This document shows positions 34,225 through 45,937 of a stretch of 64,000 nucleotides of DNA, piece after piece. The stretch is from Anaspis maculata (Eukaryota; Arthropoda; Insecta; Coleoptera; Scraptiidae). The translations under genes were made by a program, and so were the position numbers. The notes beneath the pieces were generated by a model. The model searched no databases, had not been told where the DNA came from, and saw only the letters and a list, made by a program, of their open reading frames with translations. Within the stretch, counting starts at the first letter, position 1. Every line of letters starts with the position of its first letter. The stretch is taken from assembly GCA_949128115.1 (NCBI GenBank), contig OX421965.1, positions 28,081,681-28,145,680 on the forward strand, read 5' to 3'.

Positions 34225-34339
34225 GTATAGGCTGCCTGATTTCTACATGAATCGAGTGGGCTGCGTTTCTGGTCCTCATCGGCCGATCACGGCCTAATTT
34301 GCAGCCCACTAGAATCATGTAGAAATCAGATAGCCTATA
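34225..34339. mobile_element. Small hairpin element, TATAGGCTGCCTGATTTC arms
   Basis: The left arm runs TATAGGCTGCCTGATTTC, CTACATGA, then GAGTGGGCTGC. The right arm is the complement ending GCCTATA. About 115 bases. Confidence 0.7.
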
Positions 34340-34343
34340 TATT

Positions 34344-34456
34344 GTATGATCAAAAACTTTCCTCCTCTAGGCAGGCTGTGGTCTGGTCATTGGCAGGCAA
34401 ATAAGGCAAATTTTTTCCACACAGCCTGCCTAGAGGAGAAAAGTTTTTGATAATAC
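34344..34456. mobile_element. Small hairpin element, arms with AGGCAGGCTGTGG
   Basis: GTATGATCAAAAACTTT and CTCCTCTAGGCAGGCTGTGG are mirrored on the right, ending AATAC at 34456. The centre resembles the hairpin at 59001-59120, which carries GTAGGCCGTGGCC and GGCCACAGCCTAC. Confidence 0.7.
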
Positions 34457-34475
34457 GGTACAATATATTTATATA

Positions 34476-34738
34476 CCGGGTGATCATTTGAAAACTATCC
34501 ACCTGCAATAACTCCCGATTCCTAGTGGAAATGTCTTCGAGCAAAAACAGGTCGATTTTTATATCGAGGGGGACATCTAAAACATACTTTAACGAATTTC
34601 TATCTTTAGCCTCTTCGCCCCCACCTACCCCAACTTTGAAATTTTAAATGATACTACCTACTCTGCGATACATCAAATTTAACAGAATTAAATTCTCTTT
34701 CTGAAAAAATATTTCTAAAATTTTTAACCCCACCCCGA
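34476..34738 (+). mobile_element. TIR element B, 5' fragment
   Basis: After a TA comes CCGGGTGATCATTTGAAAAC, identical in order to the start of the full element at 42064, and the likeness continues to TTTTTAACCCCACCCC at about 34738. The right part is missing. Confidence 0.8.
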
Positions 34739-35023
34739 ATGAACTCCCATGGGAATGTGGAGTTGAGAGATACATTGGACTTTTGCAGAAAATTGAAACA
34801 GTTTTCAAGGAAATTATTTGAATTTCCCGGAAAAAGTCAGGTCTTCTCAAACTCATCTCATTGTGAAATGCCAATGAAGACTTTATTTTGAGCTTCATCA
34901 TTTGGGTCCGTCCCCGGCGATAAGAGGTTTTTCATTTTCAGCACGGAAACAATCTGAAAATTGAGAAAAGAAATTATTGAAAAATATTCAAGAAGTGTGT
35001 TCTATTGAAATAATATACATGTA
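34739..35023. other. No gene seen
   Basis: Short spacer between elements. The minus frame 34644-34901 crosses the element B fragment and is not credible. Confidence 0.3.
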
Positions 35024-35220
35024 CAGGGTGTTTCATCCTCCACGACAATCGCGTTTTACTCGAAAACCATGCGTCCTAGAAGAAAAATTTTTCGTTGTAT
35101 CATCTATCAGCCAAAATCTTCCGGAAAAAAGGTCTTTTGGAATACAGGGTGGTTCAAAAACAACGTGTGAAAGAAATGCTTATGATTTCACATGATTCAT
35201 CTCTATACTAGGTTAATTAA

Positions 35221-35725
35221 TTATTGTACAACAATAAGGATCTTTTCTGAATAAGTTGAGTTTCCATCAAATTTGGTTAATATCGTTTGGCAAAAACGAA
35301 TACGCCTTTGGTGATCGTTTTCGGGAATTTCTTGGAAACCAGTTGCCTTGTATGGATTCAAACGGCAGTTTTTCACCATTTGATTCACATATGATAAGGA
35401 TACATCTATTTGTTGAGACACATTCCTCTGGCTTACTTTAGGATCACCAGTGACAACCTCAAGAAGAGAAACCACATTTTCATTATTTGTCGTGCGTGGA
35501 GTTCTGGTAGACTTGTGTTTTATATGCCACGGTGCCGTCCTCGTTGAATCTTTCAAGTAATCGCTTCAGACAGTTGAATCTCGGTTGCCTTCTATCGGGA
35601 TAGAGTTCGGCGTAACGTTTTTGGGTTCCAGAAATGTTTTTCTGGTGCTCTGCCAGTAAGAACAGCATGTTTTCCAATAGACCTATTTCTTTTTCATGCC
35701 CATTTTGCCTCCTATTTCCGCTCAT
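35221..35725 (-). pseudogene. N-terminal transposase fragment, IS630/Tc1-like
   Basis: Read from 35725 downward. The first frame (35725-35483) starts at an ATG and contains KRYAELYPDRRQPRFNCLKR and LLERFNEDGTVAYKT. The second frame (35556-35221) continues with TPRTTNNENVVSLLEVV, VSLSYVNQMVKNCRLNPYKA and DHQRRIRFCQ. Together they match from memory the N-terminal helix-turn-helix region and linker of arthropod IS630/Tc1/mariner-like transposases, where HPYK and R-R-x-F-C precede the first catalytic aspartate. One frameshift near 35510-35525 separates the frames. The fragment stops close to where the first catalytic block should begin and runs into the TIR, so the catalytic domain is deleted. 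It cannot make active transposase. Confidence 0.75.
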
Positions 35726-35854
35726 TGCATTGGCGGGATTTGCCTCACATTCTCCCGTAGCAACTGTGTCAGTGTCAGTGACTTTCTACTTCTCATTACC
35801 CCTGACAACGATATGTTACAATTTGTCATCAGTTGTCAGTAGAGCAGAACCAAA

Positions 35855-36091
35855 ATGTGGAGCAAAAGTCTTGCCACGATGCAAACCTACAGACTCGACA
35901 ACGCTTCACTTGTTTATAAGTGTAAGCATCAAATGACGGGGAACCAGCTTAATAAAGGGTTGAAGTATAGTGCGGAAGGATATTTTGAAGACGTACTTGT
36001 GGATAACCTGAAGGTAGAAGTGAAGTGCTACAGGAGCCAGAAAAAGGAACAAGCTCCTCAAGAAAATGTTCGGAACAGCATTTGTTTTTAG
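35855..36091 (+). pseudogene. Unidentified coding-like fragment inside the composite transposon
   Basis: A 78-codon plus frame with LKYSAEGYFEDVLVDNLKVE and KCYRSQKKEQAP. The pattern of a GYxxDV strand, then a V-x-V-x-CYRSQKK stretch, recalls the region just before the zinc-binding cysteines of SWIM-finger proteins in some insect mobile elements, but the cysteine-histidine part itself is absent. That likeness is an impression from memory. It may be a captured host or transposon fragment, or chance. Confidence 0.25.
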
Positions 36092-36715
36092 TGTCTTCTT
36101 TGTACCTAGACAATCACTGATGAATAGAAATCTTCCGCTCTGAAGTGCCCCATGAGATACCTAAGATTTAGGCTAAGATTGAAGCTAAATATTGAGGTTT
36201 TGTTGTGAATTTAACAGTAATCGCCAAATAAGGAAGGTGAGGTAGCATTCCCAGCACTTTGAACGGTGATTTGGACGCGCCCCTTTTTGGCCTTGCAAGT
36301 ACAACTTGTAAAACAGCTGAAGTTGTTTCGCTGGCCTTTGAATTCTTCCTGATGCCGGCATCGTGTCTTCCGGCCATCCATTCATTTCGCTGACTTTTGT
36401 CGCGCGGAAAACCGTGGAATGCAACATTTGAGGGAAATGCTGTCTTGGACTTTGTGCGGACAACTTTTCACACAACATACGCGCATTTTTCGAATTGTTC
36501 GATCAGTGTAGCGACACAACACATGTTACAGTCATAGTGACAGTAACAATTCTAATTTATTGTGACAGTATCGCCTTCCTCGAATTTCGCGCCTAATAAT
36601 TAAAGGCGTTTAATTGGCCAGGGGTGTGGCTTAAAATTATTCATCCTTGTCTGAACGTCTCTGTTCCCCATAAGAAATGGGTCCATTGTTTTCTAGGATA
36701 CAACACCATTTTTGA

Positions 36716-36839
36716 CAATGGCCGCATTCGTAAGTCACAACAGTTGTGGAGCACTTCCACGCCATTGGTCAAAATTAAAATTTCGACGAATCGCGTGGAA
36801 GTGCTCCACAACTGTTGTGACTTACGAATGTGGCCATTG
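36716..36839. mobile_element. 124-bp hairpin nested in the composite transposon
   Basis: Arms of about 47 bases: CAATGGCCGCATTCGTAAGT, then CACAACAGTTGTGGAGCACT, then TCCACG, mirrored on the right with a single change seen. The pair of mirrored frames at 36624-36877 arises from this symmetry. Confidence 0.8.
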
Positions 36840-37520
36840 ATGACGATTGATTGTCGATCGCAATAAACGAATTCCAAGTGACAATAACAATGACACTTTC
36901 CCAGACAACACGATTCGAGGATATTAGTTGAAAGTTACAGGATGAGATATCTTTGATACTAGGAGCTTTGATATGAATTGACCGAATACGTTCAAATAAA
37001 AACTAGTGCAAAGGCTTTTTATTGCTACAACATCATTGACCTAGTATAGGGATGAATCATGTAAAATCACAGGTATTTCTTTCACACGTTGTTTTTGAAC
37101 CACCCTGTATTTCAAAAGACCTTTTCTTCTGGGAAGTTCTAGCTAATAGATGATACAATGGAAATTTATTTTTTCTAGGACGCATAGTTTCCGAGTTTGC
37201 CGTGGTGGATGAAACACCCTGTACACCGAGGTTGTATGGTAGAGCAGCTTATAGCTGAATTTTGCCTCGTAAAATAAGACAATTAGATATATAGATGTAT
37301 TTTTCTATAACGCATTAATAGGACAACAACTATCGTCAAAGTGATTTGAACGAAGTTGTCTCTTCAAATCAATGATTTTTTGTTTAAAGTCTTTTGAACT
37401 AAAATGTCAATGTCGAGTGATGACACATCCTCTGAGAATGAATTCTTTTTAATTGAAAAATAATGATTCTGTAGTATATATGCTGTTCACGTTTCAAATT
37501 CAGTGGAATGAGTTTTTGGA

Positions 37521-37648
37521 GCAAAAATGGAGGGACAAGCGGGGGGGCTACGGCTACGGCTGATGGCACCTGCAAAGTTTTGGAGCGAAACTCAGTGGCC
37601 ATCAGCCGTATCCTCCTAGCGTTCCAGCTTGTCACTTTATTTTTGCTT
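37521..37648. mobile_element. ~128-bp hairpin element
   Basis: GCAAAAATGGAGGGACAAGC on the left is matched by the complement of AGCTTGTCACTTTATTTTTG on the right, and the inner arms share TACGGCTGATGGC. The arms have diverged at a G-run. Confidence 0.6.
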
Positions 37649-38747
37649 TAGAAAGTCATTATACTGAAAATAAAAAGTGTACAGGATATACAGACCTGTA
37701 GCAGACGATCTTCAGTAATTCAGCATCTAGACAAAATGGCCAAAATATTGACCAAACATGCAATTATATTCAATAATATGAATTAAATATACAGCTATAA
37801 GCAGTTATATGGAATCAAGTTTCATGCGGTGAAAACTTCAAATAATAAATTGCATGCAAAATAAAACTTGGTATTTGGGTTCATTTTGTATAAAAACGTC
37901 AAGCTGCAAGTCGACAGTTTCATCCAACTTAGCGAATATAGGACATGCGAAAAATTTCTATCTCTTACAGATTGCTCTGACAAACAAACGGAGGATCTAC
38001 GAACTGCTAGAAATACGTTCCTAGGGTAAGAGGATTTTATTTGAGTACTTTTCCAATTCCAAGATATGCAGGCGGTTGATTTTAAGTTGTATCTCGAGTT
38101 CCATATAGCTTACAGGTGAGGTACTTTTACCGATGCGGAAGGTTAAGACCAAAGCAATTTGTTTGATGTATGATAATCCGACAGAGCAATCTCAGTTTGT
38201 GTAGTGGCTGCTTAGGCTTACCCTGCTTTTCACGATGTTAAGTGCACACAGCGAGTCCATGGACGTTTTTTGTATTTCCCGCTCATTTGAAAAATAGAAA
38301 TTGTGTGGAACGTTGGATAATGTGCCATTTTCAAGAGTTACAGTTATTCATTTTAACTTTGAGGGCCTTCTTACTTGACCTAAAAATGTGCAAAAGGTGA
38401 TGGATCGGCGTAATTTTTCGTAATCATTCAACAGATAAAATTGGGGAAGGTAGCTAAATGTGGATAAAAATCAGAAGATTGAAATTAGTCTTCAATTTGT
38501 TGATAAAACATGATTTTTTTTCAAAAATTTGAGAAAATTCAGAAACGTCAATGGTTAACTAGAGGTTCTGAATATCTTTATGCATGATGGGACCGCTACA
38601 AACACTTTGGTAGATGCATTCTATATGGTCAACATTGAGCTTATTTTCACTACTATGAGTTTGATTCTCTGGTTTTCATTCTGGTTTAGATTTATTGGAC
38701 AAAGTTCCGCAGCAAAACCGTATTTTTCGTTGTACTGAAACATAGGT
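37649..38747. other. No gene seen
   Basis: AT-rich, no repeat copy in the window and no frame worth calling. Confidence 0.35.
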
Positions 38748-38937
38748 AATAAAAAGGGGTTGTATTGTCGTCTCCAACAGTAAAACTTCTCGTAGCCATT
38801 TTCAAAAATAAGTGATCATTTCTACTTTTACACTTACTTTTGAAAATGGCTACGTACTGAATCAAAGCCGAAACTGCAGTTAAGAAGAAGTTTTACTGCT
38901 AGAGACGACATACAACTGATACAACCCCCTTTTATTG
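38748..38937. mobile_element. 190-bp hairpin element
   Basis: AATAAAAAGGGGTTGTAT, then TGTCGTCTCCAACAGTAAAA and CGTAGCCATTTTCAAAA, are mirrored on the right, ending CCCCCTTTTATT. The right arm has an extra ~20 bases. Confidence 0.75.
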
Positions 38938-41900
38938 ATATACACTCCAACTACATAATAAGATATTTATATGGATCCCTACAAGAAATAATGAAAGAAA
39001 GGTCGTTGAGCGATTCCTATCATTATTCGATTTCAAGTCGTGATCAGTGTAGCCACCCTGAGAGAGATGACTTCCCGTTTACTTTACTTTAATGTGTGAA
39101 TTCTAGACACGTTTTAATGTCATCTCTATCAATCATATGTGAGTCTTGTGAATCGTGTTGTTGAATCATCACTTGATTTCTGTTTCCTTATCGGTTCTAG
39201 CCTATTCGTTTACTGTATTGAAAAGTACCTTTATTTACTGCGTCAAAAATGACTAAATTGGAGAGTAAAATGTCAAGAAAATCAAGCTCAAGAGAAGCGG
39301 AACAGGCAAGTGCAAGCACGTCATCTGTCGATTGATAGCAGTAATCCAGTGGTCAAAGTTCTGTTTTGTAAAACCAAACCAGTATACAAATTATGTCATT
39401 GAAGGCGTCCTTTGTTGCAAAGCGCTGACCAGCATCAGGTACAAAATATTATGATCAGATCACTCATGTTTTCACAAAGCTTATGGATTGCTCTCAACAG
39501 CGATCCAGACGATGATTTGTCAAATTAATGTTCCTATCTTCTCTTGGTACTTTTTCTAATTTTATAATGTTGCATTGTGATACGTTTTATTCAACATTTT
39601 GTAGATTCCTACTGTGCCAAAGTGTTCTTCAGTTTTTCTATATTTTTTTCAAGTCAATAAGGAATAAGAGATTTTTTGTTGAATTTTATAAATCTATTCA
39701 ATACCCAATACTTCATGATCTATTGTGAACTATGTTGATGTTACAACCTACCCCGAGTAATGTTACTTTTAGCCCCAACGCTGGGGCAAAAAGTAACTGC
39801 TGTCTTGATCCAGAAATTTTTTTGTCTCAGAAATGCTCCATTGAATATTGGAAAAAAAATAGTTGGCTGGAAGTCGATTGTCCAGTCTATCATAGAAACA
39901 CTTTGAATAAAAAAAAAGTCACTAGTCTGCATGGAGAAAAATAAAAACCAAAAAATGCTACTTTCATCCAGGATCTCCCCTATAAACGGATAATACTTGA
40001 TATGAAAGCTAGTCTAGAGCAATTCATTCATACAGTACAGTGCTGCAAATAGGTAGTCACTTCACTTTTGTTTCCGAGGCATAAGTAATAGTATGCAAAT
40101 ACATTTTTCGATCGCACGTTACATAATCACATATGCAACTACACATGGTAATTTCAAACAGAAAAATTGACCGCAACCGGCGCTCATGTTCCGTCACATC
40201 CATATAATTTTTTTGTCAAAACCCATATAATACACATCCAGGTGTATTTATTGAACATCCGATTATATACGGAGCGCACAGGAAATAATTACGGCCATGT
40301 TACAGCTATAATCAATTATTAACTGTACCACTCTAGGTATAGGCTCTCACGCGGCATAATATTCTAATCGAGAGCTCGAAAACGAAACGTCCCCGTGAGA
40401 ATTATGTAACACTCTCTAAAAAAAATTGGCTTTGAGAGCCGATACCATTGCATCGATATGCTATAAAAAAAAGTGAATAAAATATTGTTCACTATCCTGA
40501 GAGCTTAATAAACTGGACGTAGCCATCCGCTAGTTAATGGCCTTTACTAACTTGTTAGAGTTAATGAGACCAATGATATTCCGCTGGGCCTTTTTCAAAC
40601 GGCCCTAATTGAGTGCTCCAGAGAGCCTCAAACTCTCAGTATTGAGGCCGCACGGAATGTCCTGATCGCATTATCATCATTGCCAAATCGCCTCTATTTA
40701 TGGAACTAATCATGATAAGAACGTCGTTACAATAATTGTTCTCTGGTGAACGCGATAAGATAAGAAAATTGGTCAATGAAAGCTAATAATCGCCGGATAT
40801 TGAAAAAAAATGCTGCAAACACACACAATCATGTTAATCGATGAATGAAGTGTGATAAGCTATCTGATTTCATTCGAAAATCAAGTGGCGATGATATTAC
40901 AGGATGGCACCCATACAAAAAAATAAAAATAAAACGAGACTGGAATATAAAAGGGAAGCAATCAAAATTGTGAGTTGTCGTGACAGTTATTAACACTCGG
41001 ACATTCCTGGCATTTTTTTCATACCTGATGGCTCATTATAGCTTTTTTCCGCTGATAACCCGCGGCACAATCGATACCGGAAAGCAATTATTGAGATAAA
41101 AGAAAAAGTGGAGATGATTTTGAACTATCAAAGTAAAGGCGCTGCTTCCGGTTTCACGAAGGCCTAATCTGCGGTCACGAAGAACTCGATGCTCTGTTGC
41201 TCCAGCACAGGAAATGATGCAGGACCGAATAGCGGATTAAACAAGGGATTAGATGTGAAGATCGAAATTTGATAAGTCATAATGAAAAAGATCTAATAAA
41301 TTGAAAACAGGACAGTCAACATGGTAGGTATGTTTTTTTGTTTTTTTTTATAGTTTAAGACATAAGTGGTAGAAAGACCGAAAAGACAGTTTCCAATAAA
41401 AAGACGAAATAAGCCACATAAATACGGTGGTTTCCATATTCTCAGTAATCATATATTTCCAAATAACTCGGAAATGCTCAGTAGGTAGGTACTATGTTGT
41501 ACAGTATGTGAGAAATTGAGTGGGTACCTAGTTAACTATAAGTAGGTACTCACGAACTCACATATCTACCAACTTACCAATCTGCAAAGAAATTTCTTTT
41601 CCCAACAAAATATTCTCTGAAGCAGGAAAAATCTCTACTTCAATATTCAACTTTTTCCAGCTTTGACTATGTCGAGTTCACTTGAGAGAATAACAACAAC
41701 AACAAGAGAAAATACAAAAAATGTGCTGAGTAAATAAAAAACTCAAGGGTCGTTTTGACCAAAAAAAAAAAAAAAATCTCGCTGAAGGCATAAAATCCTA
41801 TTCCGTGTAAGATCAATCAATTAGTTCTGCTTGAGCTGGGTTCGGGGTGGGATATAAATAAATGGTTCATGGAACGGGTGCCAATGTCAGGAAAATTATG

Positions 41901-42060
41901 CAAATTAATCTCAGAAAGGCATCTTTGAAGCCCAAAGATGACGTCTAATTAACTTCGGTTAATTAGGCTTGGATAATGTCAATACACCGTCAGTGCATAA
42001 CTCCAGCTCGTCTCAAATTATTCTACGGGCATATAAATACCTGTATCCTTATCCTATACA
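38938..42060. other. Long non-repetitive AT-rich stretch
   Basis: No inverted-repeat element or copy is visible over about 3 kb, unusual for this window. It contains several TAATTA/ATTAAT words, a GATAAGATAAG pair near 40753, an ATGCAAATTAAT word near 41899, and a poly-A tract at 41761-41776. Short frames such as 39528-39728 lack known domains. Regulatory DNA of a host gene is possible; this rests only on the lack of repeats and common short motifs. Confidence 0.3.
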
Positions 42061-42063
42061 ATA

Positions 42064-43144
42064 CCGGGTGATCATTTGAAAACTATCCACCTGCAATAAC
42101 TCCCGATTCCTAGTGAATATTTTTTCGAGCAAAAACAGGTCGATTTTTATATCGGGGGGGACATCTAAAACATACATTGACAAATTTCTATATTCACCCC
42201 CCTCGCCCCCACTCACCCCAACTTTAAAATTTCAAATGACACTATCTACCTTGCAATACATCAAACTGAAGAGAAATTAAATTTCTTTCTGGAAAAAATA
42301 TTTCCAAAATTTTTAACCCCACCCCCTTTTCCCCAAAAATTCTCTGACTGTCCCATTTTATATTCTGGACCCCTCATTTTTTTCTCAATTTAGTCGGCGT
42401 CATCCTAGACAGCATCGAAGAAGAAAATTTTCGGTGGGAAATGTGCTGCCCAAATTCACCCCTTTGCTCTCCCCCACCTCAACTCTCAAATTTAACAAAA
42501 CACCACCTACTTTGTGATACATCAAATTGAAAGGAATTGAATTCTCTTTCTGAAAAGATTTTTTTTGAAATTTTCCACCCCTCCCCCAACAAATTGGTCA
42601 TTTGAAGTATTCTAGGGGGGAAATGGGGGGCTTTAAAAATTGTGAAAAATTTTTTTCAGGAAGATAATTCAATTTCCTTCAATTTGATATATTACAAAGT
42701 GGGTATTGACATTTTAGATTTTTAAGGTCAGGTGGGGGGCGAAGGGGTGAATTTGGGTGGCACTTTTTTTTATAGAAAATTCTCTCTTTTGATGCTGTGC
42801 AGGATGACGTTGACTGTATTGAAGGGAAATGGAGGTCAAGAATATTAACTTGGACACTCAGAGAATTTTAGAAAAAACAAGGGAGGGGGGGATGAAAATT
42901 TTCAAAATATTTTTTAAAGAAAGAGAATTTCATTCTCTTTAATTTAATGTATCGCAAGGTAGGTGGTGTCATTTGAAATTTCAAAGTTGGGGTGAGTGGG
43001 GGGGAGGGGGCTCAAAATATAAATTCTCCAATGTATGTTTTAGATGTCTCCTTCGATAAAAAAATCGACCTGTCTTTGCTCAAAGACATTTGCACTAGGA
43101 ATCGGGAGATATTGCAGGTGGATAGTTTTCAAATGATCACCCGG
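42064..43144. mobile_element. 1081-bp TIR element B, full length, TA flanks
   Basis: Between TA dinucleotides at 42062-42063 and 43145-43146. Both ends read CCGGGTGATCATTTGAAAAC inward, continuing through TATCCACCTGCAATA and CTCCCGATTCCTAGTG. Much of the interior is also inverted, rich in CCCCACC and GGGGGTGG runs. A 5' fragment is at 34476 and a hairpin derivative at 32071. No coding sequence. Confidence 0.9.
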
Positions 43145-43829
43145 TATACATACGCGGTATAGAATGTCGCACGGCTTTTCTTTCCAGATTAGTATCTCTA
43201 TCTATTTCTAGCAAAGTAGGTACTAAAATGCTAGAATAAATCTTTTTTACGAGGCGAGGTCTTTTGAGTACTTGGAGGTTGCAAATCGTACTATGATGAC
43301 TTGGCCGCGGAAGGAGAGATATTGGTCGACACGATGAAAGTAAACCCATATTCATAATTATCTTGAATTTTGAGCATGATGATCTGAGCATTTTTGAAAC
43401 CTCTATAGGCGCATTCTGGTCTAAAACATGCATTTTACAGGTAAGTACGTCACCATTGCAATAATACCCCTCCGAGATACAAGTAGTTGTTGTATAGACA
43501 ATACAAATAGAGAAGACACATGTCGTCACGGATTTTTACGGTTGCGTAGGAACCAGGTGAGTCCATCATTCAAAAAAAGGTTGGTTGATTTTTGATGCCC
43601 CAATATCCGTGACGACGGTGGTGATAACATATGGTCTTCTCTATTTGTATTGTCTATACTCAAGTAGCACCGGGCGATATTTGATCAATTCTGGAAGACC
43701 AGGGTGTCGTCTTTACATTGTCAAAGAGACAAAGCTGGAAAATGGAGAGCGAGTAGAACGAAGGCGTGAAAAGTCTAAAATTTTGTAGCGGAATTGACAT
43801 GAAGGTGTGATAAAAATCTGTTCTTAATG
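43145..43829. other. Short spacer carrying one hairpin
   Basis: Contains the hairpin at 43492-43659. The frames at 43137-43529 and 43585-43788 cross that hairpin or element B and are not supported as genes. Confidence 0.3.
43492..43659. mobile_element. 168-bp hairpin element
   Basis: GTATAGACAATACAAATAGA and GAAGAC on the left are mirrored by GTCTTCTCTATTTGTATTGT and CTATAC on the right, and CGTCACGGAT is mirrored inside. AAGTAG occurs just outside both ends and may be part of a TSD. Confidence 0.7.
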
Positions 43830-44120
43830 CTAGGGTTGAAAAGTCCTAGGATGAGAAAGTGTTATGAAATTCGCTGGTTTGATGCGCGGTTGAGACACCT
43901 GCGCAATTGGCGGAGGAGCCGCCCTTCGAGCTTTCTGGAATATTTCCTAAGATTCCAGAGGTTTCACGAGTATAGACTCAGCAACGGATTCTGGAATTTT
44001 TTTGGAATAGGGCAGAAGCTCCGAGAACCTTCGAGGCGTTTCCGAAAGAGGTTTGGAATCTTCTGGAATGCAAGAGCGAGCATATTAACAGTGGCTGGGA
44101 GCCGAGAAAAGAAAATTTAA
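43830..44120 (+). mobile_element. LTR-like fragment, copy 2
   Basis: Shares GAGACACCTGCGCAATTGGC and GGAGGAGCC with 59270-59300 and, less closely, with 31090-31120. Multiple TTCTGGAA words follow, resembling heat-shock-factor-type sites but also simply repeated. The open frame 43827-44120 lies wholly within it and is not credible as a host gene. Confidence 0.45.
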
Positions 44121-44379
44121 TTCAGATTGACGCACGAGTGTGAGAAACCTGCTTAGTCAAAAGCGATACCTGAATCAGAAAAATTTGTTCATGAATTGTG
44201 ATTCAGTAGATAGTGCCACCTACGTTGTTTCTCCCTTGTTTCACCCAAAGCTAATCTGTAGTACTAACATCCTCCTAGATCATTACTTGGATAAATTTTA
44301 TTATAGTTTCAAATGATCTTCATCATTGGCAACTTGTATTGTTTTGTTTTGACTTTTGTTTGAGTGGTATTTGTACACA

Positions 44380-45464
44380 CATCAAAAGAATCTAGGGGAC
44401 AAGCAAATTCAGACGATTCCTAAAATCATCATAACTTATTATTTCCGTCAGCGAATTCATATCGGTTTTCAGTGTTCGATAATACAATCTTTTGTTCTCA
44501 TGTCTTGATCACGTCAAATACAAACACAGTTTCATAAGGCTGCTTCAGGGTGATCATTGGAACAGTGTAAAATTTCCGAAAGTTCAGTACGAGCGCGATT
44601 TTCCAAAAAAATTATTGCATGCATTCCAAATGCACAGTTATGAAGACCGGTGCTTCAGCTTCAGTAGCGTTTTTAAATTTTGAAAATCGAAGGTGAATTG
44701 TCAAAGATATTGATCATTTTGTGCCGCCATGTCAAACTTCCAAGAAAGAGGAAAGTGAATCGATTTCATTGAAACTTGGACCACACTCATGTCTGGTTCA
44801 AGAAATTGGAATTTCAAGGTCAAATGTCACTTTCAATCACTTTTGAGCCGCTAATTTAAACTTTTTACATGAATGATTCAATTTGAATGAAACTTGAAAC
44901 ACACTAGAATCGAATCATAAAAGGTTATTGTGACGGCTGTGGTGACGGCTTGGAAGTGACCGAAAAAGACATTCGACCTTGGAATTCCAATTACTGAAAC
45001 CAGACATGAGTGAGATCCAAGTCTCAATGAAATCGACCACTTTCTTGAAAGTTCAACATGGCGGCAAAGAATCTAATATCTTGAGCAATTTACCTTCGAC
45101 TTCCAAAATTCAAAAATGGTACTGAAGCTGAAATACCAGTCTTCATAACTGTGCTATTGAAATGCATAAAAATTAGTTTTTGGGGAATCACACTTAAGTA
45201 AGTAAGTATTTTTTATTCTGTGTAAAAATATGTATAGATCAGAAACGTCAAACCAACTGAACTTTCGGTCATTTCACACTGTTCCATTGATCACCCTGTA
45301 GAAACTTAATAAAACATTGTTTGTATTCGACGTGATCAAGACATGAAAACAAAAGATTGGGCTATCGAACACTGAGAATCGATATGAAATTGCTGACGGC
45401 AATCAAAAGCTATGATTATTTTAGAAATCGTCTAATATTGCTTGTCCCCTAGATTCTTTTGATG
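44380..45464. mobile_element. 1085-bp inverted-repeat element
   Basis: CATCAAAAGAATCTAGGGGA on the left is mirrored by TCCCCTAGATTCTTTTGATG on the right. Complementarity includes CATGTCTTGATCACGTC, a GGGTGATCATTGGAACAGTG stretch, and GAAAGTTCAGT. The centre has paired words around GCCGCCATGTC and ATGGCGGC. No coding sequence. Confidence 0.8.
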
Positions 45465-45639
45465 TTGAAACGCACCGCTTGTACGTGTCGAAAACACGCG
45501 GAGGAAAAATCAAAAAATGGATTGGAAATCGAGCGTGCGATATTCAAATTCACCACATGGTTGAAAGATGTCGCTCGTGGTGCAATTTACACGTAGAAAG
45601 TTCGAGAGATAGTACAAAACAATTTCGCGATATCCAGCA

Positions 45640-45780
45640 GTTAAGTGCGATTTATAACTCGATTTTAATTCTAGTCGCAATTTTAATCGTAATCTTAGTC
45701 GGATCGATCGTAAGCACATTCCTCTTGTCAATTTATAACTCGATCGTAACGATCGCATCGGTCGGAAGCAAGGCGTGATG
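45640..45780 (+). repeat. ATTTATAACTCGAT repeat, copy 1
   Basis: Contains GCGATTTATAACTCGATTTT and TAGTCGCAATTTTAATCG, the reverse complement of words at 47080-47180. A few internal ~18-bp near-repeats are present. Confidence 0.55.
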
Positions 45781-45809
45781 GAGGGAGAAAACCTGGGTGC
45801 AGTGCAGTG

Positions 45810-45875
45810 CAGTGGCGTAACTAGCCCATTTGGACAGGCAGGTACACCTACAGACCAAGAAGGCGCCACAAGTGA
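45810..45875 (+). mobile_element. Possible hAT-type terminus CAGTGGCGTAACTAG
   Basis: CAGTGGCGTAACTAG is a common form of hAT 5' end, known to me from many animal elements. No complementary end or TSD was found nearby. Confidence 0.3.
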
Positions 45876-45937
45876 ACATTTTTCAATAGTAATATAACAA
45901 GTGCTTGGTGTTTTTTCAGTTAAATCGTTTTAACCCG

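Larger units (their letters stand above)
35024..37221. mobile_element. 2.2-kb composite IS630/Tc1-like transposon, TA flanks
   Basis: Starts CAGGGTGTTTCATCCTCC after TA and ends GATGAAACACCCTG before TA. TIRs of about 185 bases include a second inner CAGGGTGGTTCAAAAACAAC terminus-like word and AACGTGTGAAAGAAAT. The left part holds a truncated transposase on the minus strand. The middle holds sequence of other origin, including a possible captured coding fragment (35855-36091) and a nested hairpin (36716-36839). Size and TIRs fit a non-autonomous derivative that lost the catalytic domain and gained foreign DNA. Confidence 0.8.

Noticed and set aside
36624..36877. 80- and 78-codon frames sharing HNCCDLRM-type residues on opposite strands
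   Set aside because: They arise from the perfect hairpin at 36716-36839.
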